A stretch of DNA of 64,000 nucleotides from Mugil cephalus (Eukaryota > Chordata > Actinopteri > Mugiliformes > Mugilidae), in contig NC_061771.1 of NCBI RefSeq assembly GCF_022458985.1, positions 10,542,501 through 10,606,500 on the forward strand. The letters are read 5' to 3'. Shown here piece by piece: positions 11,601 through 22,915 of this stretch (positions are counted from its first letter, which is position 1; every line of letters begins with the position of its first letter). Below the pieces are notes generated by a model, which saw nothing but the letters and a program-made list of their open reading frames with translations, was not told the origin of the DNA and did no database searches. A program made the translations under genes and the position numbers.

Positions 11601-12115
11601 TGCTGCCAGCCCCAGGTGTCGGGCAGGTTGGGCAGGGTCTGCAGAACAGCTGGGGACTGGAGGAAGAGGACGACGACGACGAAGAGGAAGAAGAAAACGA
11701 GGACAGCGGTGAAGAAAAAGAAACACAGATGGAAGATGAGATGCAAGAAAAAAAGGAGATAAGAGGTTATTTAATATTTTATTGTAAAGGTTAAGTAGAG
11801 GAAAAGAAACTGACACATGAAAAGAAAAGTTTAAAAGGAATGAGCTGTAAGTTTGTTTGGCTTCGCAGGAGATGTGGTTGAGCTATCAGACAGTGAAGAA
11901 GAGGAGGTGGTGATACTTAATCCGGAGCCTCCACGAAGCAAAGCGAAGTAAGTGTCCCAGTTGTTTTCCACGTGTCAAAGCTGAAGAACTCTTTAAAGAC
12001 TGTTGTATGATGAATGAGTTGGTTTTAATCTGTCTTTTTTCTTGCGCTCAGAAATACAGGCTCCAGTTCTCAACAGAAGGGGGCAGCAACATCCAAGAAA
12101 AAGCAGAAAAAATAA
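8675..12115 (+). CDS. exosc9: Exosome complex component RRP45 (EXOSC9)
   Basis: EXOSC9 is a catalytically inert RNase PH-fold subunit of the nine-subunit ring of the RNA exosome, which degrades and trims RNA in nucleus and cytoplasm. Exons: 8675-8740, 8848-8942, 9248-9367, 9507-9609, 9697-9834, 10241-10323, 10875-11007, 11181-11269, 11353-11499, 11587-11765, 11870-11947, 12052-12115. They join in frame to about 431 residues (human 439). Exon 11 edges may be off by one. The start MKDTPLSNCERDFLL matches the family. RNase PH core landmarks are RLDGRQTYDYR, SFGTDYGCC, NSKCIDTESLCVV and REERVMDGLL, followed by CSKIASVKVSEITEL. The C-terminus holds an acidic run, a SUMO-interaction-like VVELSDSEEEEVVIL and a basic SKKKQKK that may be a nuclear signal. 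The exon 10 donor (GTTATT) is weak, but phase and the next exon support it. Intron 2 holds a Tc1-like relic. Confidence 0.96.
9025..9224 (-). mobile_element. Tc1-like relic in exosc9 intron 2
   Basis: The right end reads ataatgttatggctgaccgg then tgta, the terminus of the same family as at 13605 and 47910. The minus strand still shows a decayed transposase start (GDFDKDHIM), similar to the N-terminal DFDKGQIV-type segment of Tc1-like transposases. It is not functional. It sits just before the exon 3 acceptor region, so it is inside the transcribed gene. Confidence 0.65.
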
Positions 12116-12344
12116 GCGAGGGTTCCATTTGACCTCAAAGATGTTTACATCTACAGCAGCTTTCCCTCGTCAGATGTGCTGCCATCCTTCCATTACAATG
12201 CTTTAGTCATTAGGATCAGTTCAGAAATGGATGTACAGAAAATGATTTTGTCAAATAATGTATTTTAACAGTCATTTATTCATTTGGAGACATTTTTTTG
12301 TTTTAATTCTGTTTACATATTGGTATTTTGCAAGAAAAGTTAAA

Positions 12345-12350
12345 ATTAAA
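12345..12350 (+). terminator. exosc9: Poly(A) signal ATTAAA of exosc9
   Basis: ATTAAA lies about 230 bases after the stop codon and is followed by T-rich DNA near 12372-12384. It is the best polyadenylation signal in the region. Function is inferred from position and motif. Confidence 0.5.
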
Positions 12351-12555
12351 CTGTATTACAAAAAGAAAGACATTTTTGTTTTATTGATTCAGTCATGTAT
12401 ATTGTGTTAAAAACATTACATAGACATAGATATAATTATTTTGTCTGTGGTGTGAGTTATGGTTCTACATGAAACTGCGTCTAAAAAGTTAAAAAAAAAA
12501 AAAAAAAAAGTATAAAAAAAAGTATAAAAGATATACAGTAGAACGATAAAAAGTC

Positions 12556-12627
12556 AGGTTCCACCGAGATTTGAACTCGGATCGCTGGATTCAGAGTCCA
12601 GAGTGCTAACCATTACACCATGGAACC
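12556..12627 (-). tRNA. tRNA-Gln (anticodon CTG)
   Basis: The 72-nt gene folds as a full cloverleaf. The acceptor stem pairs GGTTCCA with TGGAACC. The D arm contains TGTAATGGTTAGCA. The anticodon arm is CTGGA-CTCTGAA-TCCAG, giving CTG, and the T arm is CCGAGTTCAAATCTCGG. Both internal promoter boxes are intact. A TTTTT terminator on the minus strand lies just after the gene (12548-12552 on the plus strand). There is no intron and CCA is not encoded, as normal for eukaryotes. Confidence 0.95.
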
Positions 12628-12941
12628 ACAGGTGTCGTCAAGCGACAGTGTTTGTACTAAAGAAATCTTGAAATATGTTTAATACTGCAGGGGGTTGGTG
12701 GTTGTGTAACTAATACGCATACTTATGAGTAAAGACATGTGATGTGTTAGTAAACATGATAACGCTTTGTGTTAGCGGGGCTTAGGGTTGAGACTTGAAG
12801 TATTTAACCAAGAAATACACGTTTGATGCAGCTAACCGAAGCCATACTAGCCTGATTAGCATTTCTGCACATAAAAAAACAATGGTCAATACCAATAATA
12901 GAAAAGAATATTTTTCTGTCACGGGATAGACAAAAAGACAA

Positions 12942-13015
12942 TGGCCCGTACGGGGATCGAACCCGCGACCTTGGCGTTATTAGCACCACGCTCTAACCAA
13001 CTGAGCTAACCGGCC
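12942..13015 (-). tRNA. tRNA-Ile (anticodon AAT)
   Basis: The 74-nt gene has acceptor stem GGCCGGT with its slightly mismatched partner, the D arm TAGCTCAGTTGGTTAGAGC, the anticodon loop CTAATAA giving AAT (read as inosine-AU), and the T arm CGGGTTCGATCCCCG. A and B boxes are canonical. A minus-strand TTTTT terminator lies at 12932-12936. It is 314 bases from the tRNA-Gln gene on the same strand, so this is a small tRNA pair. Confidence 0.95.
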
Positions 13016-13491
13016 ATGAACACTATCCCGCAACTGTCTCATTATGTCGTCTCTTGCCCACAGCGCTTCAAAAAGTGTATTGGTGATGTTGGGTTTTATT
13101 TAGATTAGTTCATAATAATTCATCGGATGATTACATGTTTCCCATTCAGAAAATAGCTTTGGTACACACTGAATTTCATACCAGTACCAGGTTGCTCAAC
13201 CCACTTCTTATTTGTTTGTGTGGAAGAAACACTTAATTAATGTGTTGTGTTAAGGTATCTTTGACCAAGTCTTGTTTGTGTTCCTTCCATAGACGAAGCA
13301 GGGTATACAGGGTTAGCCTTAGACTGACTGCAGCTGAATGCATGATCAGCTGGTACCATTTCTCCTGATCAGTAAACCTTATTTCAGTACAAACCATCTG
13401 AGTCTTCAGTGTCATTTCCACCAACCTCATATTTGAACTTTAAAATAAAAATAAGATTATAAGATTATGAATAGATTATATAGACCTGGTC

Positions 13492-13605
13492 TGGTCTAGG
13501 TAGGTGGTAAATGTTTACATCCACATGAATGAAGGGTCCAAACGTTTCTCAAGATGGTGTTATTTAGTTGTCCTGTGTGGTCATAATGTTGTGGCTGACT
13601 GGTGT
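13492..13605. mobile_element. Short Tc1-like relic
   Basis: An internal segment (acatccacatgaatgaaggg) is joined by a deletion to the terminal segment (tcataatgttgtggctgact then ggtgta). Both match the family seen at 6473, 9025 and 47579. It has no coding capacity. Confidence 0.6.
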
Positions 13606-16018
13606 ATAGCACATGTCAAAAGAGAACAGGGCAAAGGGGCAACCTTGACGGACACAAATACCCGCAGGGAATGTGTTGGTGTGTTGAACATGGCACATTA
13701 TTAATAAATCTGCAAAATATCATCGTCTGATTGCTGTGAGTTAAGTGGTAACAACAAAATCACTGAGATTTATCCAACTATTTTTCACTCTTTGTAGCTC
13801 ACATGTTTTAAATTTTCACTGGCATCTGTTTCCAATCTAAAGAACCCTATACCTATTATACATCAGCCTCAGAGACGCAGGCCTCACATAGTAAAAGCCT
13901 TTTAAAGCTGGCAGTGAAAGTGAATATGCCTTACTGTCGAAGAGGACGGAGCCAAGCTCATTCCACATTAGTTTGGTTAGTTTTGTTGCAGTTAGATGAA
14001 GGACGGTGAAAGTTTCAGTGAAGAAACACCAACACATAAAACCATTCAGTAATATTAAAACTAAAGCCACTGTTGGTTGGTTGGCCGAAAACACAGCAAA
14101 ACCTATCAGTGTTGATTAAAACCAGCTGTTTTTGGTTTCAAAAAATGGAAGCACTCGCTGCGATGATAATCAGTGAATCGCTTTACAACGAGTAAAACAA
14201 AAGCATTTCAGGGTAAGCCATAGTTTCATTTTTCAAGATTTTAGGTGACATATCTAAACAGTGGAGACACAAAACAAAGTGGATTTGTTGCACAAATTCA
14301 CAAGCATACACACTTACCAGAAATAGTTTACACACGGGAAGAGACATATTTCAGAACAAGAAGTTGTTTTTTTTCACCCACGCACTGGTGATTTTCTGGC
14401 ATTGCCTCGACAAACTCTTATCAGAATCTTAATTTTAGATACTCTGTTCATGTTGTGTATGTATGCGTATGTTCATGTGCGTAGAGAGTAGACTGTGGAA
14501 ACAGCTTCACAGCCAGGACACTTGGTGGAGGTGGATACACATGTCTAACAGCTATGCCTGTTATGTGTTGATGAAGTGCTATGTGACTGCGTAATCCTTC
14601 TCTTCCTCCAGAGTTCAGGGCTCCATCAAAGAGCTTTTATCTCTTCTTCATCTCCTGATTCCCTGATAAGGTGCAGCGAGCATAGCTGTAGTTTTTTTTT
14701 TTTTTTTTTTTCTCCCTTTACACAAGACACTCAGACATGTGCGAGCCTGGCGGCGCAGTCAGTGGAAAAGTACTGGACAAAGCTGAGCCTACCCTCATCA
14801 CTGCCATCGATGGTCTGACACACAAAGGCAAGGTCGGGCTTCTCGAGTATTAAATGACCCACAGGGACACGGCGCCTGGAGTCAAACTTGTGCCGTGTCC
14901 CTTCACTGCACAAGCAGGGTTGTCGTTAGACATATACCGCTTAAGTTAAACAAACATAGAAGATTACGATGAACGCTCAGAGCAGTTCTTTTCAGTTCTC
15001 TCCTGGAAGCAGCTCAAGAGACGGGGCGCTTGTTTCTGTCTGCTTACCAACTAAAACACTTCAACCTGAGCCTTTCCCTGTCTCCTGAACCTCTCTTTAC
15101 AGGGCACAAGATTAATGGTGCGGTGGAGGTCATGCTAAGAACTGGCCTTTATTTTAGTGAATTCTGCCCCGTCAAGTGGCCCAGTGCATTTGTTGACCCC
15201 ACGCAGCTCAGACTTGTGTTCTTGGTAATTCGTTCTTGACTATGAAGCACTAACTGAGGAGGAGGAGGGGATGCACTTATGTAACTGCTACAGCCATGCA
15301 ATTTCCCCACTATGGGATACATAAAGGACTATCTTATTTGATCTGAAAATAGATTAAAATGCCTCATCTGTTTATCCTTAATAAAACAGGTACTTGGTCA
15401 TATGCAGATGAAGAATGTCTATGCATGCTTTGTTACAAAGTTACTATAGCCTAAACTAGACTATAGCATCTAGGTCACATCCACATGTAACAGAGTTTTA
15501 TCGATGTTGATATCCTTTGTCATTGTAAATTGTTTGACAGTAGTTGGATGACAACACCCTTTGTCAGTGCAGACTATACCAGACCCTAACAGTAACAATA
15601 TCTCATGCTGGCTCCTCCTTTCTTTTTCAGTTTACTTCTGTGAATCTGATTCTTTTCACAGTGACAGCACAAGTCCAGACACATACAGAGAAACACTAAC
15701 TGTCTAGTGCACGACATTGTCTACCTTCATCCTGTAGACCTACGAAGGTGTAGGTAGCCAGAAGCCTGAAGAAGCTTTTTTTTTTGGTAACTCTGATTTC
15801 TGGGTTTTAAGTTGAGGTCCTTGCTTTTTGGTCAAATGCCGTAACGCTGTGTCCCATGGCATATAGTGATGTTTGCTCATTAGCTGAGTGTAACCCACAT
15901 GCCTCTCAACCACACCAGACATGCATGAACCTGTGAACCTGAGTATATATCTTTGTCCTTGTCATGCTGATGCATTCCCCATGTCGGTTATTGCTTTACT
16001 TTCACTTTGCCAGTATTG
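13606..16018. other. Intergenic DNA; no gene recognised
   Basis: Only short unsupported frames, a poly-T run (about 14692-14711) and unclassified AT-rich DNA are seen. No tRNA-like or conserved protein segment stands out. Confidence 0.5.
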
Positions 16019-16026
16019 GTTATTAC

Positions 16027-16934
16027 CAGTGATGGGAGTAACGGCGTTAAAATAAACGGCGTTACTAACGGCGTTACGTTTTTCAGTAACGGGCTAATCT
16101 AACTAATTACTATTTCCATCTTTATAACGCCGTTTTGTTAATGATAATTATATGGGGCGCGTTACTTGGTTCTCAGCCACGAGAGGAGGGAGGGGCGAAA
16201 CAACCGCACAGGTGATGATGATTGGCTAAGGTGGAGTAGGCTTTCACGATAAGCCAATCACAGACAGTGTTCAGTTTATACACAAACCACACCCACACCC
16301 AATTAGCAGAGGTGAGCAATGGTGAATGTGGAGGAAAAGTTGCGAGCCGTCACTGGTTGGACCGGGTCGACCCGGGTTTTTCTCTCTGACTCATATCTGC
16401 CTGTTACATCCTGACTCGACGGCCTGACATGGCTGACTTTAACGATCATGGCAGCACTCTGCATCTGAGAAAAGGGGGGATTTCAGATATCGAAAGAGCA
16501 GGGGTTTGACCGGTCCATTTTTCAGGTCATCAACAAACTGCAACTTTATCTGCAATGTACGCGATGAAGTATGAGGGAGAAAAAAACAGGCACGCAGCTC
16601 TCACAGCTGGAGGTCCGACCCGGGACTTTTGCCGATGTTAAAGCGGTATATGTCTACCAGTTGGGTTCTGAGGTGCAATAAATATTTAAAGTTCTGCATA
16701 AGTATGTGTCTGTGCAATTCTACTCTATGCAACTGGCTGAAACCTGCTAAGAAAAATTCAAATTATTAAACATATTTAAACTTAAAAAAAAAAAAAAGGA
16801 AGAGTAACGCAATAGTTACTTTCCATGGTAACTAGTTACTTTTATAGTGGAGTAATTCAGTTACTAAGTCAGTTACTTTTTGGTAGAAGTAACTAGTAAC
16901 TATAACTGATTACTTTTTAACGTGCCCAAGACTG
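16027..16934. mobile_element. Complete non-autonomous hAT-like transposon with 8-bp TSD
   Basis: The left terminus is CAGTGATGGGAG. The right terminus, read inward, is CAGTCTTGGGCA, so the tips are inverted repeats. The flanks GTTATTAC at 16019-16026 and GTTATTAC at 16935-16942 are an exact 8-bp duplication, the hAT signature. Internal ends are rich in gttact/agtaac repeats (subterminal motifs such as acggcgttac on the left and agtaactagtaac on the right). About 908 bp long, it has no open transposase frame, so it would need a transposase supplied elsewhere. Confidence 0.88.
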
Positions 16935-16942
16935 GTTATTAC

Positions 16943-17907
16943 GCACAGAATGGTGGATAAAAGTTTTATCCATGTTTATTAAATGTGCAAAGCCTGAAAA
17001 GGTTTCTGCGTAATATGTGTCGTAGGGTCTTTATCTCCTACCTAGAAAGAAGTCCAGGCCGGGGACAACAGTTATCAAATGACCCGGGGGGGGGGGGGGG
17101 GTAACATTTCAAACCAGCCAGTAGAGACACAGAGGCCTCATCAGACTGGAGTTACCCTGGATAACTAGGGGACACTGGTAATTACATTTTGAACCAGGAT
17201 GAACTTAGCTGGCGGAGAAATGAAAACAACATGAAGTGAATCAGCTCAAATACACATATATGATTCAAAGCAAAAAATATATAAATATGTGGTGGATAAA
17301 TAACATTTTTAGCATAATGCTGAACTAATGCATCATAAAACACTCCCAGTATTCTTTTTGAAATTCAGTTGAACCTGGGATGACTCTCTGAACGTGGTGG
17401 ATTATTTGCTTTTCAGGGAAAGTGTCCAGTTGTGACACACTGAGGGCAAGGGGGGGTGAGCAGCTATTAATAAGAGTTATCCTCTGCTTCGAAACCTGAG
17501 CTCCTTCGTACAAATTACAGGAGTTTGATTGCACCTAAAAAGAGGAGGACGATCACAGAGCACAAACCTGCACATCTGTCCTTGTGCTAGAGCCACTACC
17601 ATTATATAATTTCCATTAAATCCAATTGTGTATTCATTGCTTTTTTCCTTTCGTGACTTGAGGCTCAACCAGTTGAGCCAGCTCCTTAAACTTTCCAGTC
17701 CTTAATGAGGTCACGCAGGCGAAGCGTGTCTAGGCCACTCAACATAGTTGGTTGATTAGCTGCTCAGAAGCTCAAATGTCGTCCAAGAGGCAAACTGTTG
17801 GACCGTAAGTGATAAAATGAAACTTGGTCATATGAGAGCATTTGCACTTAAGGAGCCAGTACAGTATTAATAGTTCAGTTTGAAGTGTTGATGTCCACCA
17901 CAAAGCA
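16943..17907. other. Spacer with a poly-G run
   Basis: No gene is recognised. A homopolymer of 16 G lies at 17086-17101. The rest is ordinary AT-rich intergenic DNA. Confidence 0.5.
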
Positions 17908-17910
17908 CTG

Positions 17911-18893
17911 AGGCCTGTATCACGAAGCGAGCTCAACCCACCCAGTTTTACCCCAACTTATCCAGCTGAACCTAACCACAACAACGACAATCTGGATAAG
18001 CGGTATCACGACCCTGGTTATCAACTCGGTAACTTAATCCAGGTTTGTCTTGTTGTGAATCGGTGAACACGCACGTATAAGGGCGGGTTCCAAGGCAGCA
18101 GACCAATCACAATCATGAGGCTGATCCACCCACAAAAAGGAGCAAAGACTGATTCTCCTCAAATACAAAGAAGAAAAAGTACATCTCACTCGAAATCTCC
18201 AAAAGTCAAGCACCGCGGCTGCATCAAATGCCACGTGGCATGGCAAAGGATTGCATAAATGCGTAAATTACACATCAATGGCTCAATTAGTTTAGATTTA
18301 ACGAAGTCACAAACCCAATCACTGTGCTGCATAGATGAATCATGAGTATGACAATTAGTGTCATTCCCCCTGATGTAGCCCCTTTAGAGTATTGAAAAAA
18401 AATGTGTGAGCAGATAAAATCCAAGCTCGAAGATATAATTCCATGTGGTGAGTTGGACTTATTAATTCCATAATGTTACATGGGCCACAATAAAACTGGA
18501 AGCTGATGCCACAATTACATCATATCAATACATCACCTGAATGAAATGATCCTGTGTTTGAGTTTAGCGGGGACAAATGGCTAAAATATACTTCTCTTTG
18601 TGTGGTTATCTCCTGGAAGATGCGTTCACGCCGTAACGCTCTTCAATCGGGTCTTCAATGAAGGGGCACGTGATTCTTTCCTGAACAGCTGATTGGCCAG
18701 TGGGTGGAGCCTTTTATTGGATTCAGATAAATCCTGAAAGTTACCCTGACTTGAAGCAGGTTAGCCGTTCAGAGTACGTTACCATGCTAACGTACGTCAG
18801 TAAGAAAGAATCCAGCGTCGTGATACCGGAAACCCAGAGTTAACCCTGAAGTTACCTCGCTAAGTCTGTAATCCTGCTTCGTGATACAGGCCT
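17911..18893. mobile_element. Non-autonomous inverted-repeat DNA transposon with 3-bp CTG TSD
   Basis: Both ends begin AGGCCTGTATCACGAAGC when read inward (17911 onward on the plus strand; 18893 backward on the minus strand). The flanks are CTG at 17908-17910 and CTG at 18894-18896. A second imperfect inverted motif (tatcacgaccctgg on the left; tatcacgacgctgg on the right, minus strand) lies inside each end. The element is 983 bp with no long open frame. Three-base duplications are usual for PIF/Harbinger-type elements, but that assignment is tentative. Confidence 0.75.
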
Positions 18894-19235
18894 CTGTACA
18901 CAGATCTACGTGTGGTTATCTGATCAAACACCCGTTGAAATGGGCTGTAGAAGTACGTCTACTACCATGCTGAATTGAACCATTTAATCAAGTGGCTAGT
19001 GCACCACCAAAAAAATAAATAAATAAAGGTAACATTCAAACAAACTGTTGAATAAAGTGCTTCTATGTTCTGCGCAGCAAAGACTCGTTCCTTGTTGCTG
19101 GTGAGTACATTTTGTTCAAGGTTCAAAATGACACAATGACATGTTTCTTCCAGCTGACTGGTTGATTGGTGAGTTGTTCAACAGGTTCTTGTACTCCTCC
19201 TCCTGTCCACCCCTGATCCTTGTCTAACCATGTAG

Positions 19236-19400
19236 GCAGTGTTGCCAAGGTTACCTTGAAAAAGTAATCTGATTAGTGATCACCGAATACTCATTTAAAA
19301 AGCAACTTTGTTACTTTACTGATTACTTGAATTTAAAAGTAACTAAGTTGGATTACACGTTACTTCATTAGTTACATTTAAATCTATTGGCAATCTGCTA
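19236..19400. mobile_element. hAT-like terminus fragment
   Basis: It starts CAGTGTTGCCAAGGTTAC and continues with aaaagtaatc and repeated gttact/agtaac words. This resembles the right end of the element at 16027-16934 read inward. No partner end or target duplication was found, so it is a fragment. Confidence 0.5.
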
Positions 19401-22400
19401 AACAATTCTAACACTGTCACATGTTGGTGTCCCCTCCTTCACCTACATATAGACTGATTTCTATCTACAAGGCTCCAGGAGAGTGACTCCATCACTTGAA
19501 ATGTGAAACTTTTGGATAAAACAAAGGGACCCAGGACTGACTGTGGAGCACCATGAAGGTTCAGATTTAATAATCAGGTTCTGCTGAAGAATGATTTCTA
19601 GTCCAACCTCCTGTATAAAACAAAACCTAAAACCAGGCGTGTGCTACATTTACGTTCTGTGCTTTGAGTGAAATTAAGACTGGTGTCCCCATGTGGTGGG
19701 AGTGGCGATGTTATCAATATCAATGTAGTGATGTATTCTGCATTGCATTTCCCACTGGAGCTTCCTTCATGAAGAAGGCAGCACTGCAGACGTCTGCAGG
19801 TGGTCTTACTAAAAACAGTTGAAGAAGAAGAAGAAAGAGGACAGACAGACGACAGCTGGGAGACCGACCACTCCATACCAGGGCACTAGGAGAATACTAC
19901 TTATGCCAAATGAATATCAACCCGAACACACTTCAAAATAAAATACCACACTAATAAAATGTGCCATCGCAAACCCAGCCACCATCTAGAGTGGAGTCCC
20001 AGCAGTAGGACAGGACGAGCTGCAGCACCACAAACCGAAAACAGGAGATTAAAACTCTAAAATTAAAGCCTGTTCCACACGACAACAACATCAATAAGGT
20101 AAAAATATTTAAAACTAGACAGTGCTACGCCTTCATATAAGACAGTCAGCTTTTCAGTATTTCCTTCCAAAGTCACAGGGAATGTTAGAACAATCACAAT
20201 CACATGGAGTGAACACAAAGGAACTTGCCTGAGGAGGGGGGAGCCTTCCAGGTAACTGTACCTGGAGCACAAACATGACACTAAAAGCTAAAGGTGGCCA
20301 CTGTGAAGAATTTAAAATAGAAAACTGTTTTTTAGTCTACTACATAATTCCATTAAATAAAATACAAGTGTCTTGGTTTTTAAGCCTAACCCATTGACTA
20401 TGATGGAGTTGTCAAAATAATAGAAACATTCAATAGAGGCACAGCCTCTAAAATGTTAAATCAACAGCTTTCTCCGTTATATTGCACTAATGCCGAACAC
20501 TCGAACCATTATGAAGTTAAAATTTAGTGCAGGACAGTCCAGTTAGAATGAATGAATTTTCACTAGTTTACCTAAGGAAGTGGCAAGAGAGTCTGCTCTG
20601 CTTGCTTACATTCTGTCTCTTACGCAACAGCAAGGAATCAGAAAAAAATGTGACTTGTGTGTTGATAGTGTTTTAATGGTTTAGTTGTGTCTTGCCACTG
20701 ATCACATTAAATTTGTCTGAATATTTGGAAAAATGTATTCCATGACTTGAGAGGACAACAGCTCGAGAGGACACTCCTTGTGAGGCTCGTTGCTTAAATC
20801 ACTGCAAGGACTCGGAGAGTAAATTTAGTCTTTGGACTTTATTCTGACACAACACCACCCCATGGGGATTCACATTCATTGATTACAAAGTATGACCTTG
20901 CCAAGTGGCAAGAAAGAACAGCCTTCACAAAGTTAATGAAAATAAACATGCATAATAGTATAAAACCAAATATACTCTTAATATATAACTAATAGAAATG
21001 TCCAGTACTCATACATAGCGTTTAACATACACACGCTGCGTTGTTCAGGCCGTCCCATACGACGCCGTGGGCGGCCGGCTTTGTGAGTGTTCTTGCGGTT
21101 GTGTACGGTTACGTGAAGTTTCCCGTACCAGTATGTTTTATATCTATGTTCTGCAAAACCCAAGGTAAATTTTACTCTTTTAAAAAATCACCAATAAAAC
21201 CTTGTGCTCAACGCACAACAACACATTAGATTTCAAAAAAAAAAGAAAAGAAAAGAAAAAGGAAGAAAAAAGTGTAGGAATACAAGTGATCCACAGTTAT
21301 CAGGATTAGACTTTATGGTACGAAAGTATAATACAGGTAGAATCCACAATCACACATATGAAATGATGCATGTGCCTGTTTTGAGACATATCTTGGTGAC
21401 ATTAACACAGTAGACTGTAGATGAAGATTTGAAGTTTTTCTTGACTCCACGAGGTATTTGAACAGTGATTCGATCGCACATACGTTTTATGATGTCCAGC
21501 AAAACGCCGCCAGCTGTGGAGTGAAACCAGTTTCCAGTGAAAGGTCTTAAAGGCAACAGTATGGTATAGGAAGATTCTGAGACTGCCACACATTAGCAGG
21601 GCTTTCTTTGCACGACCCGCTTCTGTGTAGGGTCAGTACAACCAAACACACATTAAAAAATATCAAGTGCTTGAACAAGAAACTGTACTGATATCAAGCT
21701 AAATTCTCTTAGCCTAGTCTTAGCTGCAAATATTTTCACCACCCCAGAGGGAAAATAAAATAATGATCCCATTGTAAACTACAGCAAATTTACAGTAAAA
21801 ATATAAGTGAAACTGCAAGACTCCTCTCCCGCACTGAAGGAGGGAGGGGAAAGAAACAAGGAGGAATGGGTTAGGAGGAGGAGGACGTCAATCTCTTGGC
21901 GCAGAAAACTGATACATTCAGTTTTATTTATCGTGGGAGCGAATGGTGGCCGAGGGGCTCAAGGTTCAGTCTGTCTGCGCTGCCATTAACGACAAGACAC
22001 GTCATGTTAAGCAGTCGTTAAAAACCGAAACAGGGCCTTAAGAAAGCTTGGACGGTGTTTGTGTCGCTTTCATCTGAGCGTGAGCTGTGCTTTTGCTCGT
22101 GCAACAAAGCCGCCAGCTCAGAGCAGACCGGACTGGGACACTTGAGTCAGCTGTACCTGCTGGACTCAAACTGTGGGAAGAGCTGAAGACACATGAATCT
22201 TCACATTTTTTGAAAAGCTGTACACAACTCCAGTTTTTTTTTTTTTTTTTCGTTTATAAAAATCAGGATGACACAAAAAAAGCTGTCTGATGATCAGAAA
22301 AACACTTTGGTGCGTAAGCACTGATTCTTTACCTGAAATTGATCGGAAGAAAAGAAAAAAGATCCGTAATATAAATAGCATTATGAGAACAGTTAGTCCT

Positions 22401-22915
22401 GCTCAAGGCAGAAGATAAAAAGGAGACATTTTAAATAAAATGTCTTAAACGTGCGGTGGGTCACTTGTTGTAGCGCTGGTTTGTTCTGATGTAAAAGGAG
22501 AAGGACCCTAGGTGGAGAGACAGTACAATGATGTGTTTCCTGCAGCTTTACTATTGATTATACAGTAATCAATAATGACGCAGATAGCATGTTAGATGTC
22601 TGGGATGGTGAGACATACTTTGATGTATCGAAGATCCACCTGTGTGAATTGTGTTATTTCATCATTCTGGTGGAGTCATTACTTTGTGAACAAGTCTGTC
22701 TTCTTGTTGTAAAACATACGGGTCTTGAAACTGAATGAAAAAAAGATGGTGGGGAGGAGTGCAAGAGAGATCAGATCAGATCATCTGATGATGCTGCACA
22801 GAATCTGTGCATGACATTCCGGCTTCGCCACCGTTTCCCCCTCTAAGAACTCAAGCCTAGCAGACAGACAGACGTGTCCGCCTGCAGCCAGTTCCCGTCT
22901 CCTCTCTGAGCCTCC
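19401..22915. other. Intergenic DNA downstream of SLC5A7-like copy A
   Basis: No coding gene is recognised. The right part (about 22000-22915) may include the 3' UTR of copy A on the minus strand. A-rich and T-rich homopolymers occur at about 21235-21265 and 22233-22250. Confidence 0.4.
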
